From: Candidatus Dormiibacterota bacterium
Lineage (GTDB): Bacteria; Vulcanimicrobiota; Vulcanimicrobiia; Vulcanimicrobiales; Vulcanimicrobiaceae
Assembly (NCBI GenBank): GCA_035532835.1
Contig: DATKQG010000023.1
Coordinates: forward strand, 81,689-145,688
DNA: 64,000 nucleotides
Direction: 5' to 3'
Below the pieces are notes generated by a model. It was not told the DNA's origin and did no database searches. It worked only from the letters and a program-made list of their open reading frames with translations. Shown here in pieces: positions 35,299 to 43,753 of this stretch. The translations under genes were made by a program, and so were the position numbers. Position 1 is the first letter of the stretch. Every line of letters begins with the position of its first letter.

Positions 35299-35589
35299 TT
35301 ACACCCCGGCCGGTACCTGCGCGGTAAAGCAGCTGCGGCAGTAAACGGGGCGGTCGCCGCGCGGGCGGAACGGAAGCGTGGTGCTTTGATTGCAGGCGGC
35401 GCAGACCGCTTCGAAGGACGGTCGCGTGCTCGACGGGCCGTCGCTCCCGGTCGCACGCCGGCTCTGGCGGCAGTCGCGACACCGTTGCGGCTCGTTCGCG
35501 AAGCCTTTCTCGGCAAAAAACTGCTGCTCGCGCACCGAAAAAACGAACGGGCGCGCGCAGTCTTTGCAGGTAAGCGTCTTGTCTTCCAC
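35299..35589 (-). CDS. Double zinc-ribbon protein
   Basis: 96 residues from the GTG at 35589, with GGAGG nine bases upstream. The first ribbon is CKDC...CRDC in the context TLTCKDCARPFVFSVREQQF, a pattern of the 'probable zinc-ribbon' family. The second is CAAC...CRSC (VCAACNQSTTLPF, then PVYCRSCF). Such proteins are common but uncharacterised, possibly nucleic-acid binding. It is the first gene of a likely operon with mtnA. Confidence 0.82.
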   Translation of the reverse strand: MEDKTLTCKDCARPFVFSVREQQFFAEKGFANEPQRCRDCRQSRRATGSDGPSSTRPSFEAVCAACNQSTTLPFRPRGDRPVYCRSCFTAQVPAGV

Positions 35590-35689
35590 GGGTCTCAACC
35601 TCCACGGTTCACAGAAAATCAAGGCCGAATCAGTGCGACTTTCGTCGAGCGATCCCTGCGTTGCTTGCCTGGTGCAGAAGCAAAAGAGA

Positions 35690-35705
35690 GGCAGGTCGCC
35701 CTGCC
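35690..35705 (-). terminator. Probable terminator after the S53 protease gene
   Basis: On the minus strand GGCAGG (35705-35700) pairs with CCTGCC (35695-35690) around a 4-base loop, followed by TCTCTTTT. It lies 31 bases after the protease stop and before the zinc-ribbon operon. Confidence 0.55.
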
Positions 35706-35735
35706 CCCCTTTCCTGGATAGGGACCGCCGGGCTC

Positions 35736-37028
35736 CTAGAAGCCTCCCGTACCGTTGGGCGTACCGCTTCCAGTCGGACCGTCGTAACCGATCTCCGCGG
35801 TGCATAGATACGTCCCACCGCAGCTTCCATTACTGCCGCTGGTGACATCGTAGAGTGCCGAGGTATGGCTGTACGGATACGAACCGGCGACCACCGTGCT
35901 CGCATTCCCGGCGAGCGCGTACACCGACGCAAGCGTTGGCGACGAGACACTCGTTCCGCCAAACACGAGCCATCCGCTTACGCCCCGATATGCGTAGCTA
36001 TCGTAGACCGAGACGCCGGTGTTCGGATCGGCATCGGAGGAGACATCTCCCACGACGCGGTTGCTACAGACCCCTGGATTGTTGGTCACAGTGGCGGTCG
36101 AGGTCTGCCACGAGGGCTGCGGATCGTACTTGCTGCACCCGCTACCCGTGCCTTCGGTGCTGCTGGTGTTCCAAACGCTCTCGATCCAACCGCGCGAAAC
36201 GGAGGTGTCACGCGTGAGCGTCGTACCGCCGGCTGCAGTGACATACTGCGAAGCGGCCGGATACTCCACACCGTAACCGCCATCGCCGGCGCTTGCCGTG
36301 ATCGCAACTCCCGGATGATTGTAGTACGACGTGTCGTACGAAGTATCGCTCGAGCTTTCGCCGCCGCCGTAACTGTTGCTGATCTCCGTCGCTCCGAGTT
36401 GCGCCGCCGTGTTCACCGCGGTTCCCAGATTGGTCAGCGTAGCCGAAGACGCCTCGACGAGGAGGATGTGGCAGTTCGGGCAGATCGCCGAAGCCATATC
36501 AAGATCTAGCGATTCTTCTTGCGCCCAGCCGCCGTCGTTCTTAGGCAGGCTCGTCCCGCCGCTCTGGTTGACGATGCGTAAGCACCCCGTTGATGTGGTA
36601 CAGGCCGGAAGGCCGAACGTCGACCGATAGACCGCCAAGTCTGAGGCGGCGTTCGGGTCGTTGTAGGCATCCACGATACCGATCGTTTGACCGGCGCCGT
36701 TATTCGCCGAGGCCGTCACGAGATTGTACGCGGACTGTAAGTCCGCCGGATGGTAGCCCGCCGGATTGGTCGCATTAGAGGTTACGCCGTCGCGTAAGAG
36801 CGCGTGGCAACTGGCAAATCCGGGAGCCGGAGCGCCGCAGACGGCGTGATAAGGCCCCGCCGGCGGAAGCGTACCGTGGGCGGAAGCCGTAGCCCCCGGT
36901 CGTCCAAGGGATGAAGACGCAGCTGGTACGCCGGATATCGATGGGATTGACGAGCCGGAGTTCCCCGAACACGCGGCTAGCGCCGTAGCGCACAAAGCTG
37001 CCAACCCGATCAGCAGTCGTGATTTCAT
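35736..37028 (-). CDS. Secreted S53 (sedolisin-type) peptidase lipoprotein
   Basis: 430 residues, ATG with AGGAG five bases upstream. A lipoprotein signal ends in LAAC with Cys20, then a long Ser/Gly/Pro linker. The catalytic domain has the S53 Glu/Asp pair at about 171 and 175 (AQEESLDLDMA), the oxyanion Asp in SAGDGGYG and the nucleophile Ser360 in GGTSVSSPTLAS. The large activation propeptide typical of the family is missing, so it may mature differently or act as a surface-anchored enzyme. S53 enzymes work at acid pH. Confidence 0.85.
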   Translation of the reverse strand: MKSRLLIGLAALCATALAACSGNSGSSIPSISGVPAASSSLGRPGATASAHGTLPPAGPYHAVCGAPAPGFASCHALLRDGVTSNATNPAGYHPADLQSAYNLVTASANNGAGQTIGIVDAYNDPNAASDLAVYRSTFGLPACTTSTGCLRIVNQSGGTSLPKNDGGWAQEESLDLDMASAICPNCHILLVEASSATLTNLGTAVNTAAQLGATEISNSYGGGESSSDTSYDTSYYNHPGVAITASAGDGGYGVEYPAASQYVTAAGGTTLTRDTSVSRGWIESVWNTSSTEGTGSGCSKYDPQPSWQTSTATVTNNPGVCSNRVVGDVSSDADPNTGVSVYDSYAYRGVSGWLVFGGTSVSSPTLASVYALAGNASTVVAGSYPYSHTSALYDVTSGSNGSCGGTYLCTAEIGYDGPTGSGTPNGTGGF

Positions 37029-37154
37029 CTAAACTCCTCTGCAAAAGTGCAGCACGCAGGCCCTCCAGCCCGCCGAAAGTGAGATGCAGCCGCTTTACGC
37101 TAACGTGACGATACTTCCTTGACAAAATCTGACAACGCCAAACATCGCTCCAAC

Positions 37155-38618
37155 TTACGGGAGCTCGACGAAGACGTCCGCCCCGTCGATCAACACCGTA
37201 TAGGTGGCGAGCGGCTCGGCCGCGGGCCCGCGCAAGACGGCGCCCGTCCGCGGGTCGAATTTCGCTCCGTGGAGCGGGCAGACGATGGCGTTATCCGCCA
37301 TGTGCCCGTCGCCCAAATCGCCCCCGGCGTGGGTGCAGACTCCCGCGCATGCCCACAGCGCCCCGTACGCGCGGCAGAGCACGATGTCGTTCCCGTCGAG
37401 CGTGAGCTGTAACGGATGTTCGGCGGGCACGTCGCCGATGCCGCATGCGCGGATCCGCCGCGTCGCGTGCGAGCTGAAGCGCTCCGTAATGTCGGTCGCG
37501 GCCGCATCGACCTGCTCGCGCAGCACCGCGACCGCCGAACTGCGATCGCCGGCGATCGCTTTCTGCGCGAGCGACTGATCCAGCCGCACCTTCGAAGCCG
37601 CAACCAAGACGTGATGCTCGGCGGCTTGGATCTCGATTTCGTTCATCAGCATGAGCGCGGAGTACACCGGTTGCGGCCATCCCGCAGGGTCGGCGCCGTA
37701 AGCCGAAAACAGCCCCTCGACCGCGCGCTCGCGCTCCCACTGCATGCGGTGATGGTCGGCATTTTGCGTGCCCGAAAAACCGCCGTGCGCGCCCGTCGCG
37801 ATCATCGTCGGCCGCAATACGTCGAGATAGAACGCGATCGGAAATTCGCTCGCATACCATTGCGCCGCCGCCAGGCCGCGCACGAACGTGCCGGCTTGCG
37901 TCAACGCCTGCGCGATGCGATCGGCAGCATCGGCGGGTTTGGCCGCGAGCGTCTGCTGTACGGCAACGTATGCTTCGCGCGCGTGCATGGAACAGAGCGC
38001 AAAGAGATCGTGGCCGGTTCGCCACCGTAGCAAGCCTCGGCCTCGTTCGTCCAGGCCGGAGAATGGATCGCTCGAAACGGCGAACGTACGCAAGTGGCTT
38101 TGCGGCGCGGCGGCCGTTGCATCGTTTCCGCGCAGCGCCAGCATCGCAGCGCACGCGTGTAACAGCGCGCCGATCTCGTCGCGTCCGATCAACGCCTGCG
38201 CGCAATCGGGGAATGCGCGCGCCCACACGGCCAACATGCCGGCCAGGAACGTTTGCGCGCTCATCGCGGCCGTTCGCTGCACGCCGAAATACCGGTCGTA
38301 GATGACATAGTTGTCGAGATCGTCGGCGCTGGGCGGGTGCGGCGACGCGGCCAGAAACGCCGCGTTTTCAACGGCGCGCGCCGCAGCCGTCTCCATAACG
38401 AGCGGCGGTGCATCCATCATGCCTGCAAGCGCAGCGCCCAGCGCCGTCATCGCCTCCCGCATCGCAGGCGCCGTGGAGACGCCGCTTTCGACGAGTTCCG
38501 CTACGCCGCGAACCGCAGCCGACGCCGCGCCGACATCGATCGACGCGTCCCGCTGCGGCAACACCGACCCCACCGGGGCCATCATCGCCCCGGCAGCAAC
38601 ACCATCTGCGCTCTGCAT
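37155..38618 (-). CDS. Rieske [2Fe-2S] domain fused to an unrecognised large helical domain
   Basis: About 487 residues from the ATG at 38618; a TTG at 38669 would add 17. The C-terminal 110 residues are a Rieske ferredoxin domain with the cluster ligands Cys428, His430 (VCTHAGGDL) and Cys447, His450 (CPLHGAKFD). The first 370 residues are helical and Ala-rich, with segments DRYFGVQRTAAMSAQ, SMHAREAYVAVQQTL, and SEFPIAFYLDVLRPTM then GAHGGFSG and an HHRMQWERE stretch. I do not recognise this domain; the FYLDVLRP/GG segment faintly recalls PrnB-type haem proteins. A redox enzyme with its own electron-transfer module is plausible. Confidence 0.72.
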   Translation of the reverse strand: MQSADGVAAGAMMAPVGSVLPQRDASIDVGAASAAVRGVAELVESGVSTAPAMREAMTALGAALAGMMDAPPLVMETAAARAVENAAFLAASPHPPSADDLDNYVIYDRYFGVQRTAAMSAQTFLAGMLAVWARAFPDCAQALIGRDEIGALLHACAAMLALRGNDATAAAPQSHLRTFAVSSDPFSGLDERGRGLLRWRTGHDLFALCSMHAREAYVAVQQTLAAKPADAADRIAQALTQAGTFVRGLAAAQWYASEFPIAFYLDVLRPTMIATGAHGGFSGTQNADHHRMQWERERAVEGLFSAYGADPAGWPQPVYSALMLMNEIEIQAAEHHVLVAASKVRLDQSLAQKAIAGDRSSAVAVLREQVDAAATDITERFSSHATRRIRACGIGDVPAEHPLQLTLDGNDIVLCRAYGALWACAGVCTHAGGDLGDGHMADNAIVCPLHGAKFDPRTGAVLRGPAAEPLATYTVLIDGADVFVELP

Positions 38619-38754
38619 GGAATCGGCTCTACGCCGCACCCGCGCCGCAATCCCGTTGCAACATTCCAAAAGACGCCGCTATACGAACACATCCGTCGAC
38701 ACGTTAAACGCAGCCGATAGCTTTTTGATATGGGTCAAGCACCCAGTTCGTTCG

Positions 38755-39240
38755 CTAGCGGGTTGGCGACGGCATGACTTGCGGGAGCACTACCAGGGTG
38801 GCGGCGGCGATCGCGGCTTCGTAGCCTTTATCGCCGCGGGCGGGATCGGCGCGTTCTTCGGCTTGCGCGAGATTCTCGGTGGTAAGCACGCCGAAACCGA
38901 TCGGGATGCCGGTTGCGAGTTGCACGTCCATGATGCCGCGCGCGCATTCGCCCGCGACGAAATCGAAGTGCGGCGTATCGCCGCGAATCACGACGCCGAG
39001 GGCGACGATACCGTCGAAGCGTTCGGTATCGATGAGATTCCGGCACGCGAGCGGCAGCTCGAAACATCCCGGCACGTCGTAGCGATAGATATCGCTATCG
39101 GCCACGCCGCAATCGCGCAGCGCGCGCCGTGCGCCGTCGATGAGGTTGTCGGTAAGATCGCGATAGAATCTCGCCGCGACGATCGCGAAGCGACGGCGCA
39201 TGCAGTCCGACGCGGCCCCGCGTTCGCCTTCGGTCTTCAC
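38755..39240 (-). CDS. ribH: 6,7-Dimethyl-8-ribityllumazine synthase
   Basis: 161 residues from a GTG whose GTGA overlaps the ribBA stop; an ATG 13 codons in (39201) is the alternative. It has the RibH segments AARFYRDLTDNLIDGA, DVPGCFELPLACR and GVVIRGDTPHFDFV with the catalytic His, then GVLTTENLAQAEERA. It condenses the pyrimidine and the dihydroxybutanone phosphate made by RibA and RibB. Only the ribBA-ribH pair sits here; ribD and ribE are 3 kb away on the same strand. Confidence 0.95.
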   Translation of the reverse strand: MKTEGERGAASDCMRRRFAIVAARFYRDLTDNLIDGARRALRDCGVADSDIYRYDVPGCFELPLACRNLIDTERFDGIVALGVVIRGDTPHFDFVAGECARGIMDVQLATGIPIGFGVLTTENLAQAEERADPARGDKGYEAAIAAATLVVLPQVMPSPTR

Positions 39241-40646
39241 GAAGCGACCGTATCGCCGAACATGTGGCCGAGCTTGGCGCGTTTGGTCGCGATGTAGCGT
39301 TTGTTGTACTGCGTCGGCTTGGTCTCCATCGCCACGCGCCCGGTAATCTTGAGCCCGTACCCCTCGAGGCCGAAGATTTTACGCGGGTTGTTCGTGATCA
39401 GGCGCAGCTCTTTGAGGCCGAGATCCGCGAGTATCTGCGAGCCGATGCCGTAGTCGCGCTTGTCGATCGGGAGGCCGAGGGCGAGGTTGGCCTCCACCGT
39501 ATCGGCACCTTTGTCTTGCAGCGCATATGCGCGAAGCTTGTCGGCCAGGCCGATGCCCCGCCCTTCCTGGCGCAGATACAGAAACACGCCGCGCCCTTCG
39601 GCGGCGATCAGCGCCATCGCGCCGTCGCGCTGGGCCGCGCAGTCGCAGCGAATCGAGTGCAGGGCGTCGCCGGTCAAACATTCGGAGTGCACGCGCACGA
39701 GAACGTCTTTACCGTCGCTGATGTCGCCCATCACGAGCGCGACGTGCGTGTTTCCGTCGATCGTCGTTTCGTAGGCGATGCCGGTCCAATTCCCCATCGT
39801 GGTGGGGAGATCGAATTCGGCGATCCGCTTGATGAGTTTTTCGTTCTGCATGCGATATGCAATCAAATCCTTTACGGTAATGAGCCGAAGGTTATGCTTG
39901 TCAGCAAATACTCGTAACCCGTCCAAGCGCTCCATCGTTCCGTCGTCCGCCATGATCTCACATATGACGCCGGAGGGGTCGAGCCCGGCAAGCCGTGCCA
40001 GATCGACCGATGCCTCGGTCTGGCCTGCCCGTACCAGCACTCCGCCATCGCGCGCCCGCAGCGGAAAGGTGTGGCCGGGCCGCAGCAGATCGGCCGGTTT
40101 GGCGTTCGGATCGAGCAGCACTTTGATCGTCGCGGCCCGGTCCTGCGCGGAGATTCCGGTGGTCGTCACCGTGCGGCCCTCGACCGAGACGGTGAAAGCC
40201 GTTTCGTGTACGGCGGTATTGTCGCGCACCATGGGGGGAATCTGTAATTCTTCCAGCCGTCGCCCGAGCATCGGCACGCAAATCAGGCCGCCGGCTTCCT
40301 TGCGCATGAAGTTGATCGCCTCCGGCGTGACCATCTGCGCGGCCATGACCAGGTCGCCTTCGTTCTCGCGGTCCTCGTCGTCCAGCACCACCACCATCTT
40401 GCCGGCCCGAATATCCGCGATCGCATCCTCGATGCTGTCGAACGGGCTCTTGCGCGCGGCAGGCTGGGGCGCGATGTCCGGGAGCACCGTCGAGAGCCGC
40501 GCGAGCGTTTTGTACGACGGCTCCCGACGCCCGGCTCGTAACAAGGAAATCGCCGATTCCGTCAGTCCGGAGGCCTCCGCCAAGGCCGCAGCCGAGAGGC
40601 CAGCCCCATCCATGGCCCGATTCAATTGCTCCGCAAAGTCACTCAT
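39237..40646 (-). CDS. ribBA: RibBA with N-terminal Cro/CI-type HTH domain
   Basis: 469 residues. Residues 3-55 are a helix-turn-helix domain of the Cro/CI type: FAEQLNRAMDGAGLSAAALA, then GLTESAISLLRAGRREPSYK. Residues 68-265 are dihydroxybutanone-phosphate synthase with LDDEDRENEGDLVMAA; the metal-binding His of GHTEA is Gln209 (GQTEA), and Glu230 is kept. Residues 270-469 are GTP cyclohydrolase II with zinc Cys323, Cys334 and Cys336, and RQEGRGIGL. It supplies both riboflavin precursors. The DNA-binding domain and the palindrome 22 bases upstream of the ATG suggest self-regulation. Confidence 0.93.
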   Translation of the reverse strand: MSDFAEQLNRAMDGAGLSAAALAEASGLTESAISLLRAGRREPSYKTLARLSTVLPDIAPQPAARKSPFDSIEDAIADIRAGKMVVVLDDEDRENEGDLVMAAQMVTPEAINFMRKEAGGLICVPMLGRRLEELQIPPMVRDNTAVHETAFTVSVEGRTVTTTGISAQDRAATIKVLLDPNAKPADLLRPGHTFPLRARDGGVLVRAGQTEASVDLARLAGLDPSGVICEIMADDGTMERLDGLRVFADKHNLRLITVKDLIAYRMQNEKLIKRIAEFDLPTTMGNWTGIAYETTIDGNTHVALVMGDISDGKDVLVRVHSECLTGDALHSIRCDCAAQRDGAMALIAAEGRGVFLYLRQEGRGIGLADKLRAYALQDKGADTVEANLALGLPIDKRDYGIGSQILADLGLKELRLITNNPRKIFGLEGYGLKITGRVAMETKPTQYNKRYIATKRAKLGHMFGDTVAS

Positions 40647-40667
40647 AGCCCCACGCTACGCCAGCAT

Positions 40668-40683
40668 CTTGACACTTGTCAAG
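40668..40683. promoter_or_regulatory. Palindromic operator candidate over the ribBA promoter
   Basis: CTTGACA-CT-TGTCAAG is a perfect inverted repeat of 7-bp arms, 22 bases upstream of the ribBA ATG. On the minus strand its TTGACA fits a -35 box, with TAGCGT about 18 bases on as a weak -10. A dimeric HTH protein bound here would block the promoter; the RibBA HTH domain is the obvious candidate. Confidence 0.6.
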
Positions 40684-40754
40684 GCTCGAAGCCGCAAGGG
40701 GGCGCCACGCGGTGTCTTGCGCGCAAAGCCGACATGTGAGCGAATGCGACCGCA

Positions 40755-40783
40755 TAAAAAAGAGCGGCCGGCCCGCGACCGCT
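40755..40783 (-). terminator. Intrinsic terminator after the cupin gene
   Basis: On the minus strand GAGCGG and CCGCTC form a 6-bp stem around an 11-base GC-rich loop, followed by six T residues. It lies 31 bases beyond the cupin stop. Confidence 0.8.
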
Positions 40784-40813
40784 CGCTCTAGGGATGTCCC
40801 TTATGTGACGAGT

Positions 40814-41245
40814 CTAAGGCTTCGAGCAAGGAACGCGCGGGCGCTTATCCATGTTGGTGTACGGCTGCTTGGCCGAACCGACCTTAAAACTGAGCAGTTC
40901 GAGCCCGTCCATCTTGGTCAGGTTTGCAATCGTATGGGGAGCGTTGGCGGGAATCACGATAGCCGAACCGGCGCGAACCGTCTTTGCGGCCTGCCCTTTT
41001 ACGGTGACGGTGGCCGTACCACGCTCGACGACGAGATACTCTCTGGCGCTATGCGAGTGCAACCGCGCGGTATATCCCGGCACCATCGTGAGGTCGGAGA
41101 TGAATACTTGATCGCCGTCCTTATCGCCCGGAACCGGAGCCGGCAAAAGAACGTCATGGCAAACGAAACTCAACGTGCCGGCCGACGCGAGGGTTGGAAA
41201 CGCAAGAATACCTGCGGCTATAAAGAGCGCTGCAATAGTTTTCAT
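40814..41245 (-). CDS. Secreted single-domain cupin
   Basis: 143 residues with an ATG preceded by AGAGG. A signal peptide (AALFIAAGILAFPTLASAG) is followed by a compact cupin barrel: YTARLHSHSAREYLVVERG gives the metal-binding His/His/Glu pattern, and ANAPHTIANLTK the last His. It is exported, probably binding a metal; the substrate is unknown. It lies between the two riboflavin groups but has its own terminator, so it is an independent unit. Confidence 0.8.
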   Translation of the reverse strand: MKTIAALFIAAGILAFPTLASAGTLSFVCHDVLLPAPVPGDKDGDQVFISDLTMVPGYTARLHSHSAREYLVVERGTATVTVKGQAAKTVRAGSAIVIPANAPHTIANLTKMDGLELLSFKVGSAKQPYTNMDKRPRVPCSKP

Positions 41246-41322
41246 AAAAGAACCTCTTTCCGCCGCAACGCTTCCGTAGCGCGCGCCTGACCCCTATCTT
41301 GCACGCGACGGTTCTCTCAATC

Positions 41323-41772
41323 TTAATAGTTCAGCGCGCCGAGCAACGCTTCGCGCAACGGTTCCGGGAGCGGCCTGCTCTTCTTCGTGGTGCGGTCCAT
41401 GCATGCGGCGGTGAGGACGAATTGGGCTCCCGCTTCGCCGGTGCGCTCGTTGAAGACCACGCTTCTCCAGCGCACGCTCGAGGCGCCGACGTGCTCCAGG
41501 TGGGTGCGAATGCGCAACCAATCGTCCATCAGCGCCGGAGCATGGTACTGCGCTTCGGCTTTCACCCGAGGCAACCAGAAATCCAGTTCATCGAAAACGG
41601 TATTGTATGGAAACCCGAGCTCGCGGAACATGTCCATCTCGGCCAACTCCGCGAAGCGCCAGTATGCGGCGAAATACAGGATGCCGGCAATATCGACATC
41701 GGCCCACTGCACGCGCAGCCGCGATTCAAACGTGCGCGTACCGGGCGCCAACATTTCGCGAAACGCGGGCAT
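41323..41772 (-). CDS. Acyl-CoA thioesterase, 4-hydroxybenzoyl-CoA type hotdog
   Basis: 149 residues from the ATG at 41772, which overlaps the ribE stop (ATGA). The hotdog fold shows RVQWADVDIAGILYFAAYWRFAE, the family active-site Asp (DVDIAG) and helix. A FLPRVKAEAQY-like strand (WLPRVKAEAQY) follows. The enzyme hydrolyses an acyl-CoA or a phosphorylated or other thioester-like substrate; the substrate is unknown. Its place as third gene after ribD-ribE is unusual and suggests co-expression with riboflavin synthesis. Confidence 0.85.
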   Translation of the reverse strand: MPAFREMLAPGTRTFESRLRVQWADVDIAGILYFAAYWRFAELAEMDMFRELGFPYNTVFDELDFWLPRVKAEAQYHAPALMDDWLRIRTHLEHVGASSVRWRSVVFNERTGEAGAQFVLTAACMDRTTKKSRPLPEPLREALLGALNY

Positions 41773-42389
41773 CAGCGCGCCTCCCCGGGGCCGGCCAAGG
41801 CGCAAGCCGCGGCATACGCGTAGCGCGCGAGCGGATCGACTTCGAGATTCACCTTCGATCCGACCGGCCGCGCGCCGAGCGTCGTGCGCGCGAGCGTCTC
41901 GGGGATCAGCGCGATTTCGAACCACCCGTCGTCGACCGCCGCAACGGTGAGGCTGATGCCGTCCACGGCAATAAATGCTTTCTGCGCAATCATCGGCGCA
42001 AGTTCCGGCGGCCGCTCGATGCGCATGCGCTCGCCCTGCCCTTCCGCGCTGCGCCCGATCACGCGCGCGGGTGCGTCGACGTGGCCGTAGACGAAGTGCC
42101 CACCCATCCGGTCGCCCATCCGCAACGAATATTCAAGATTCACGCTCTCGCCGATACTGCGATCGCCCAGATTCGTCCGGGCGATCGTTTCGGGTACCAC
42201 GTCGAACCATACCACATCGCCTTCGATGCGCGTCGCGGTCAAGCACGTGCCGTTCACCGCAATCGAATCCTTCGGTTCCGGCTTCTCGGCCGCGATGCCC
42301 TCGCAGCGCACCGCCAAGCTCATACCGCCGCTGGGCGGCCGATCCATCGTTACGATGGCCCCGCGATACGCGATCAGTCCACTAAACAT
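41772..42389 (-). CDS. ribE: Riboflavin synthase alpha chain
   Basis: 205 residues from the ATG at 42389 (MFSGLIAYRGAIV), overlapping ribD by 8 bases. Two lumazine-binding repeats are visible: the first with SIAVNGTCLTAT, the second with AFIAVDGISLTVAAV, plus LEYSLRMGDRMGGHFVYGHVD between. It converts two lumazines to riboflavin and a pyrimidine. It is coupled upstream to ribD and downstream to the thioesterase. Confidence 0.94.
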   Translation of the reverse strand: MFSGLIAYRGAIVTMDRPPSGGMSLAVRCEGIAAEKPEPKDSIAVNGTCLTATRIEGDVVWFDVVPETIARTNLGDRSIGESVNLEYSLRMGDRMGGHFVYGHVDAPARVIGRSAEGQGERMRIERPPELAPMIAQKAFIAVDGISLTVAAVDDGWFEIALIPETLARTTLGARPVGSKVNLEVDPLARYAYAAACALAGPGEAR

Positions 42390-43506
42390 CCGTGCCTCCA
42401 GAGTGTGCGGGGCCAAGCGTGCCCGAAATAACGACATCGTCACCGACGCGCTCTACGCTATCGATCGCCAAGCGTTGACGTAAGGATGCAAGATCGGCAC
42501 CCGCTAATACGGGCACGGCGGTATCGGTCCGCAGCAATACCGGCGCAATCGCCCAATAGAGCCGGTCGACCAATCCCGCGGCGATCAAGCGTCCCCCGAT
42601 GGTTGGGCCGCCCTCGCAGAGCACGCTTTGAATGCCGCGTCGCGCGAGCGCGCGCATCGCTTCGGGCAGATCGAGTTGCGTCGAGGTCGCGTCGCCGACG
42701 AACAGCACGTCCGCATCTCTGCGCAGATTCTCGAAGCGTCCGCGCGCGCCGGCCGGTGCGAGCACGAGCGTCGGCGCGTAATCGGCCACGTGTGCGATCG
42801 CGCGCGACGTCTCTGAAACGGTATCGTTTTCGCACGCAACCACGCGCACGTAATCGCGCAAACGATGGTGCGCCGGCCGTACGGTCAATTGCGGGTCGTC
42901 CACTCGAACCGTCCCCGCACCGACCATCACCGCATCGTAGGCGATGCGCAACTCGCGCACGTAGAGACGTTCTGCTTCGCACGTCAACCACTCTTGCACC
43001 CCCGGCTGCGAGGTGATGTAACCGTCGAGCGACATCGCCATCTTGAGCGCCAGATAGGGCCGATCGCGATCGACCGCGCGTGCGAACCGTTCGATCAGCG
43101 CGCGCGCCGTCGCATCATTCGCAACGTCGACTTGGACGCCGCGCGCGCGCAAGGTCGCCACGCCTCCGCCGTTGGTCTTAGGATTTGGATCGAGCGTGCC
43201 GACGACGACGCGCGCCACGCCCGCATCGGCGAGCGCCTGCGAGCACGCGGGCGTGCGCCCAATGTGATTGCACGGCTCGAGCGAAACGTACACGGTCGCA
43301 CCGCGCGCATCTTCAGCTTGCGCTAGAGCCACGACTTCGGCGTGCGCGAGCCCGGCCCGATGGTGATAACCCTCGCCGATAATCGCGCCCTCGCGCACGA
43401 TCACCGCCCCCACCTGCGGATTGGGGGACGTGTTGCCGGTGCCGCGCGCGGCCAATTCGTAGGAGCGTTCGAGAAAGAGGCGATCGAGCGCGCTCAGGGT
43501 CTCCAT
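42382..43506 (-). CDS. ribD: Bifunctional riboflavin deaminase/reductase
   Basis: 374 residues. The N-terminal deaminase has the zinc motif HAEVVAL and SLEPCNHIGRTPACSQAL. The C-terminal reductase has KMAMSLDGYITS, MVGAGTVRVDDPQLTVR and CEGGPTIGGRLIAAGLVD. The two steps follow GTP cyclohydrolase II. No FMN riboswitch pattern (RFN element) is visible upstream of the ATG. Confidence 0.95.
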   Translation of the reverse strand: METLSALDRLFLERSYELAARGTGNTSPNPQVGAVIVREGAIIGEGYHHRAGLAHAEVVALAQAEDARGATVYVSLEPCNHIGRTPACSQALADAGVARVVVGTLDPNPKTNGGGVATLRARGVQVDVANDATARALIERFARAVDRDRPYLALKMAMSLDGYITSQPGVQEWLTCEAERLYVRELRIAYDAVMVGAGTVRVDDPQLTVRPAHHRLRDYVRVVACENDTVSETSRAIAHVADYAPTLVLAPAGARGRFENLRRDADVLFVGDATSTQLDLPEAMRALARRGIQSVLCEGGPTIGGRLIAAGLVDRLYWAIAPVLLRTDTAVPVLAGADLASLRQRLAIDSVERVGDDVVISGTLGPAHSGGTDV

Positions 43507-43574
43507 GCTGCGTCTCTTCTACGCCAAGGCGACAGAGACCGCCGCAGAGGCTCACTCGGCGCCCAACCTAAGCG

Positions 43575-43600
43575 AAAAGACGACCCGGTGAGATCGTCTT
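43575..43600 (-). terminator. Terminator upstream of ribD
   Basis: A 7-bp stem AAGACGA/TCGTCTT (43577-43583 with 43594-43600) with a 10-base loop, followed on the minus strand by a TTTT run. It would end transcription from the membrane-protein/small-ORF pair before ribD. Confidence 0.6.
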
Positions 43601-43626
43601 CTCGATTTGCTTGGCAGCGGCATGAA

Positions 43627-43749
43627 TTAATCTTCACGTTCCATGCGCTCGCGAACGAGCTTAAACGCGTACTCTTCCGGCGCAACGGCTATAAGAAAAT
43701 CCTCGAATAGCCTCTTGAAATATGCTTTCATCGCCAAGTGCGCTTTCAC
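43627..43749 (-). CDS. Possible 40-residue peptide
   Basis: A 40-codon frame from GTG reading VKAHLAMKAYFKRLFEDF, then VAPEEYAFKLVRERMERED and a stop. It is predicted to be one amphipathic helix and looks coding, with purine-first codons. It starts 5 bases after the membrane-protein gene and ends before the terminator at 43577-43600. No homologue is known to me; it could be chance. Confidence 0.35.
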   Translation of the reverse strand: MKAHLAMKAYFKRLFEDFLIAVAPEEYAFKLVRERMERED

Positions 43750-43753
43750 AACA

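Noticed and set aside
37035..37140. TTGACA on the plus strand before the Rieske gene
   Set aside because: No plus-strand gene follows, and no good -10 box at the right distance.
43507..43626. FMN riboswitch before ribD
   Set aside because: Only a terminator-like hairpin is present; the conserved RFN core segments are absent.
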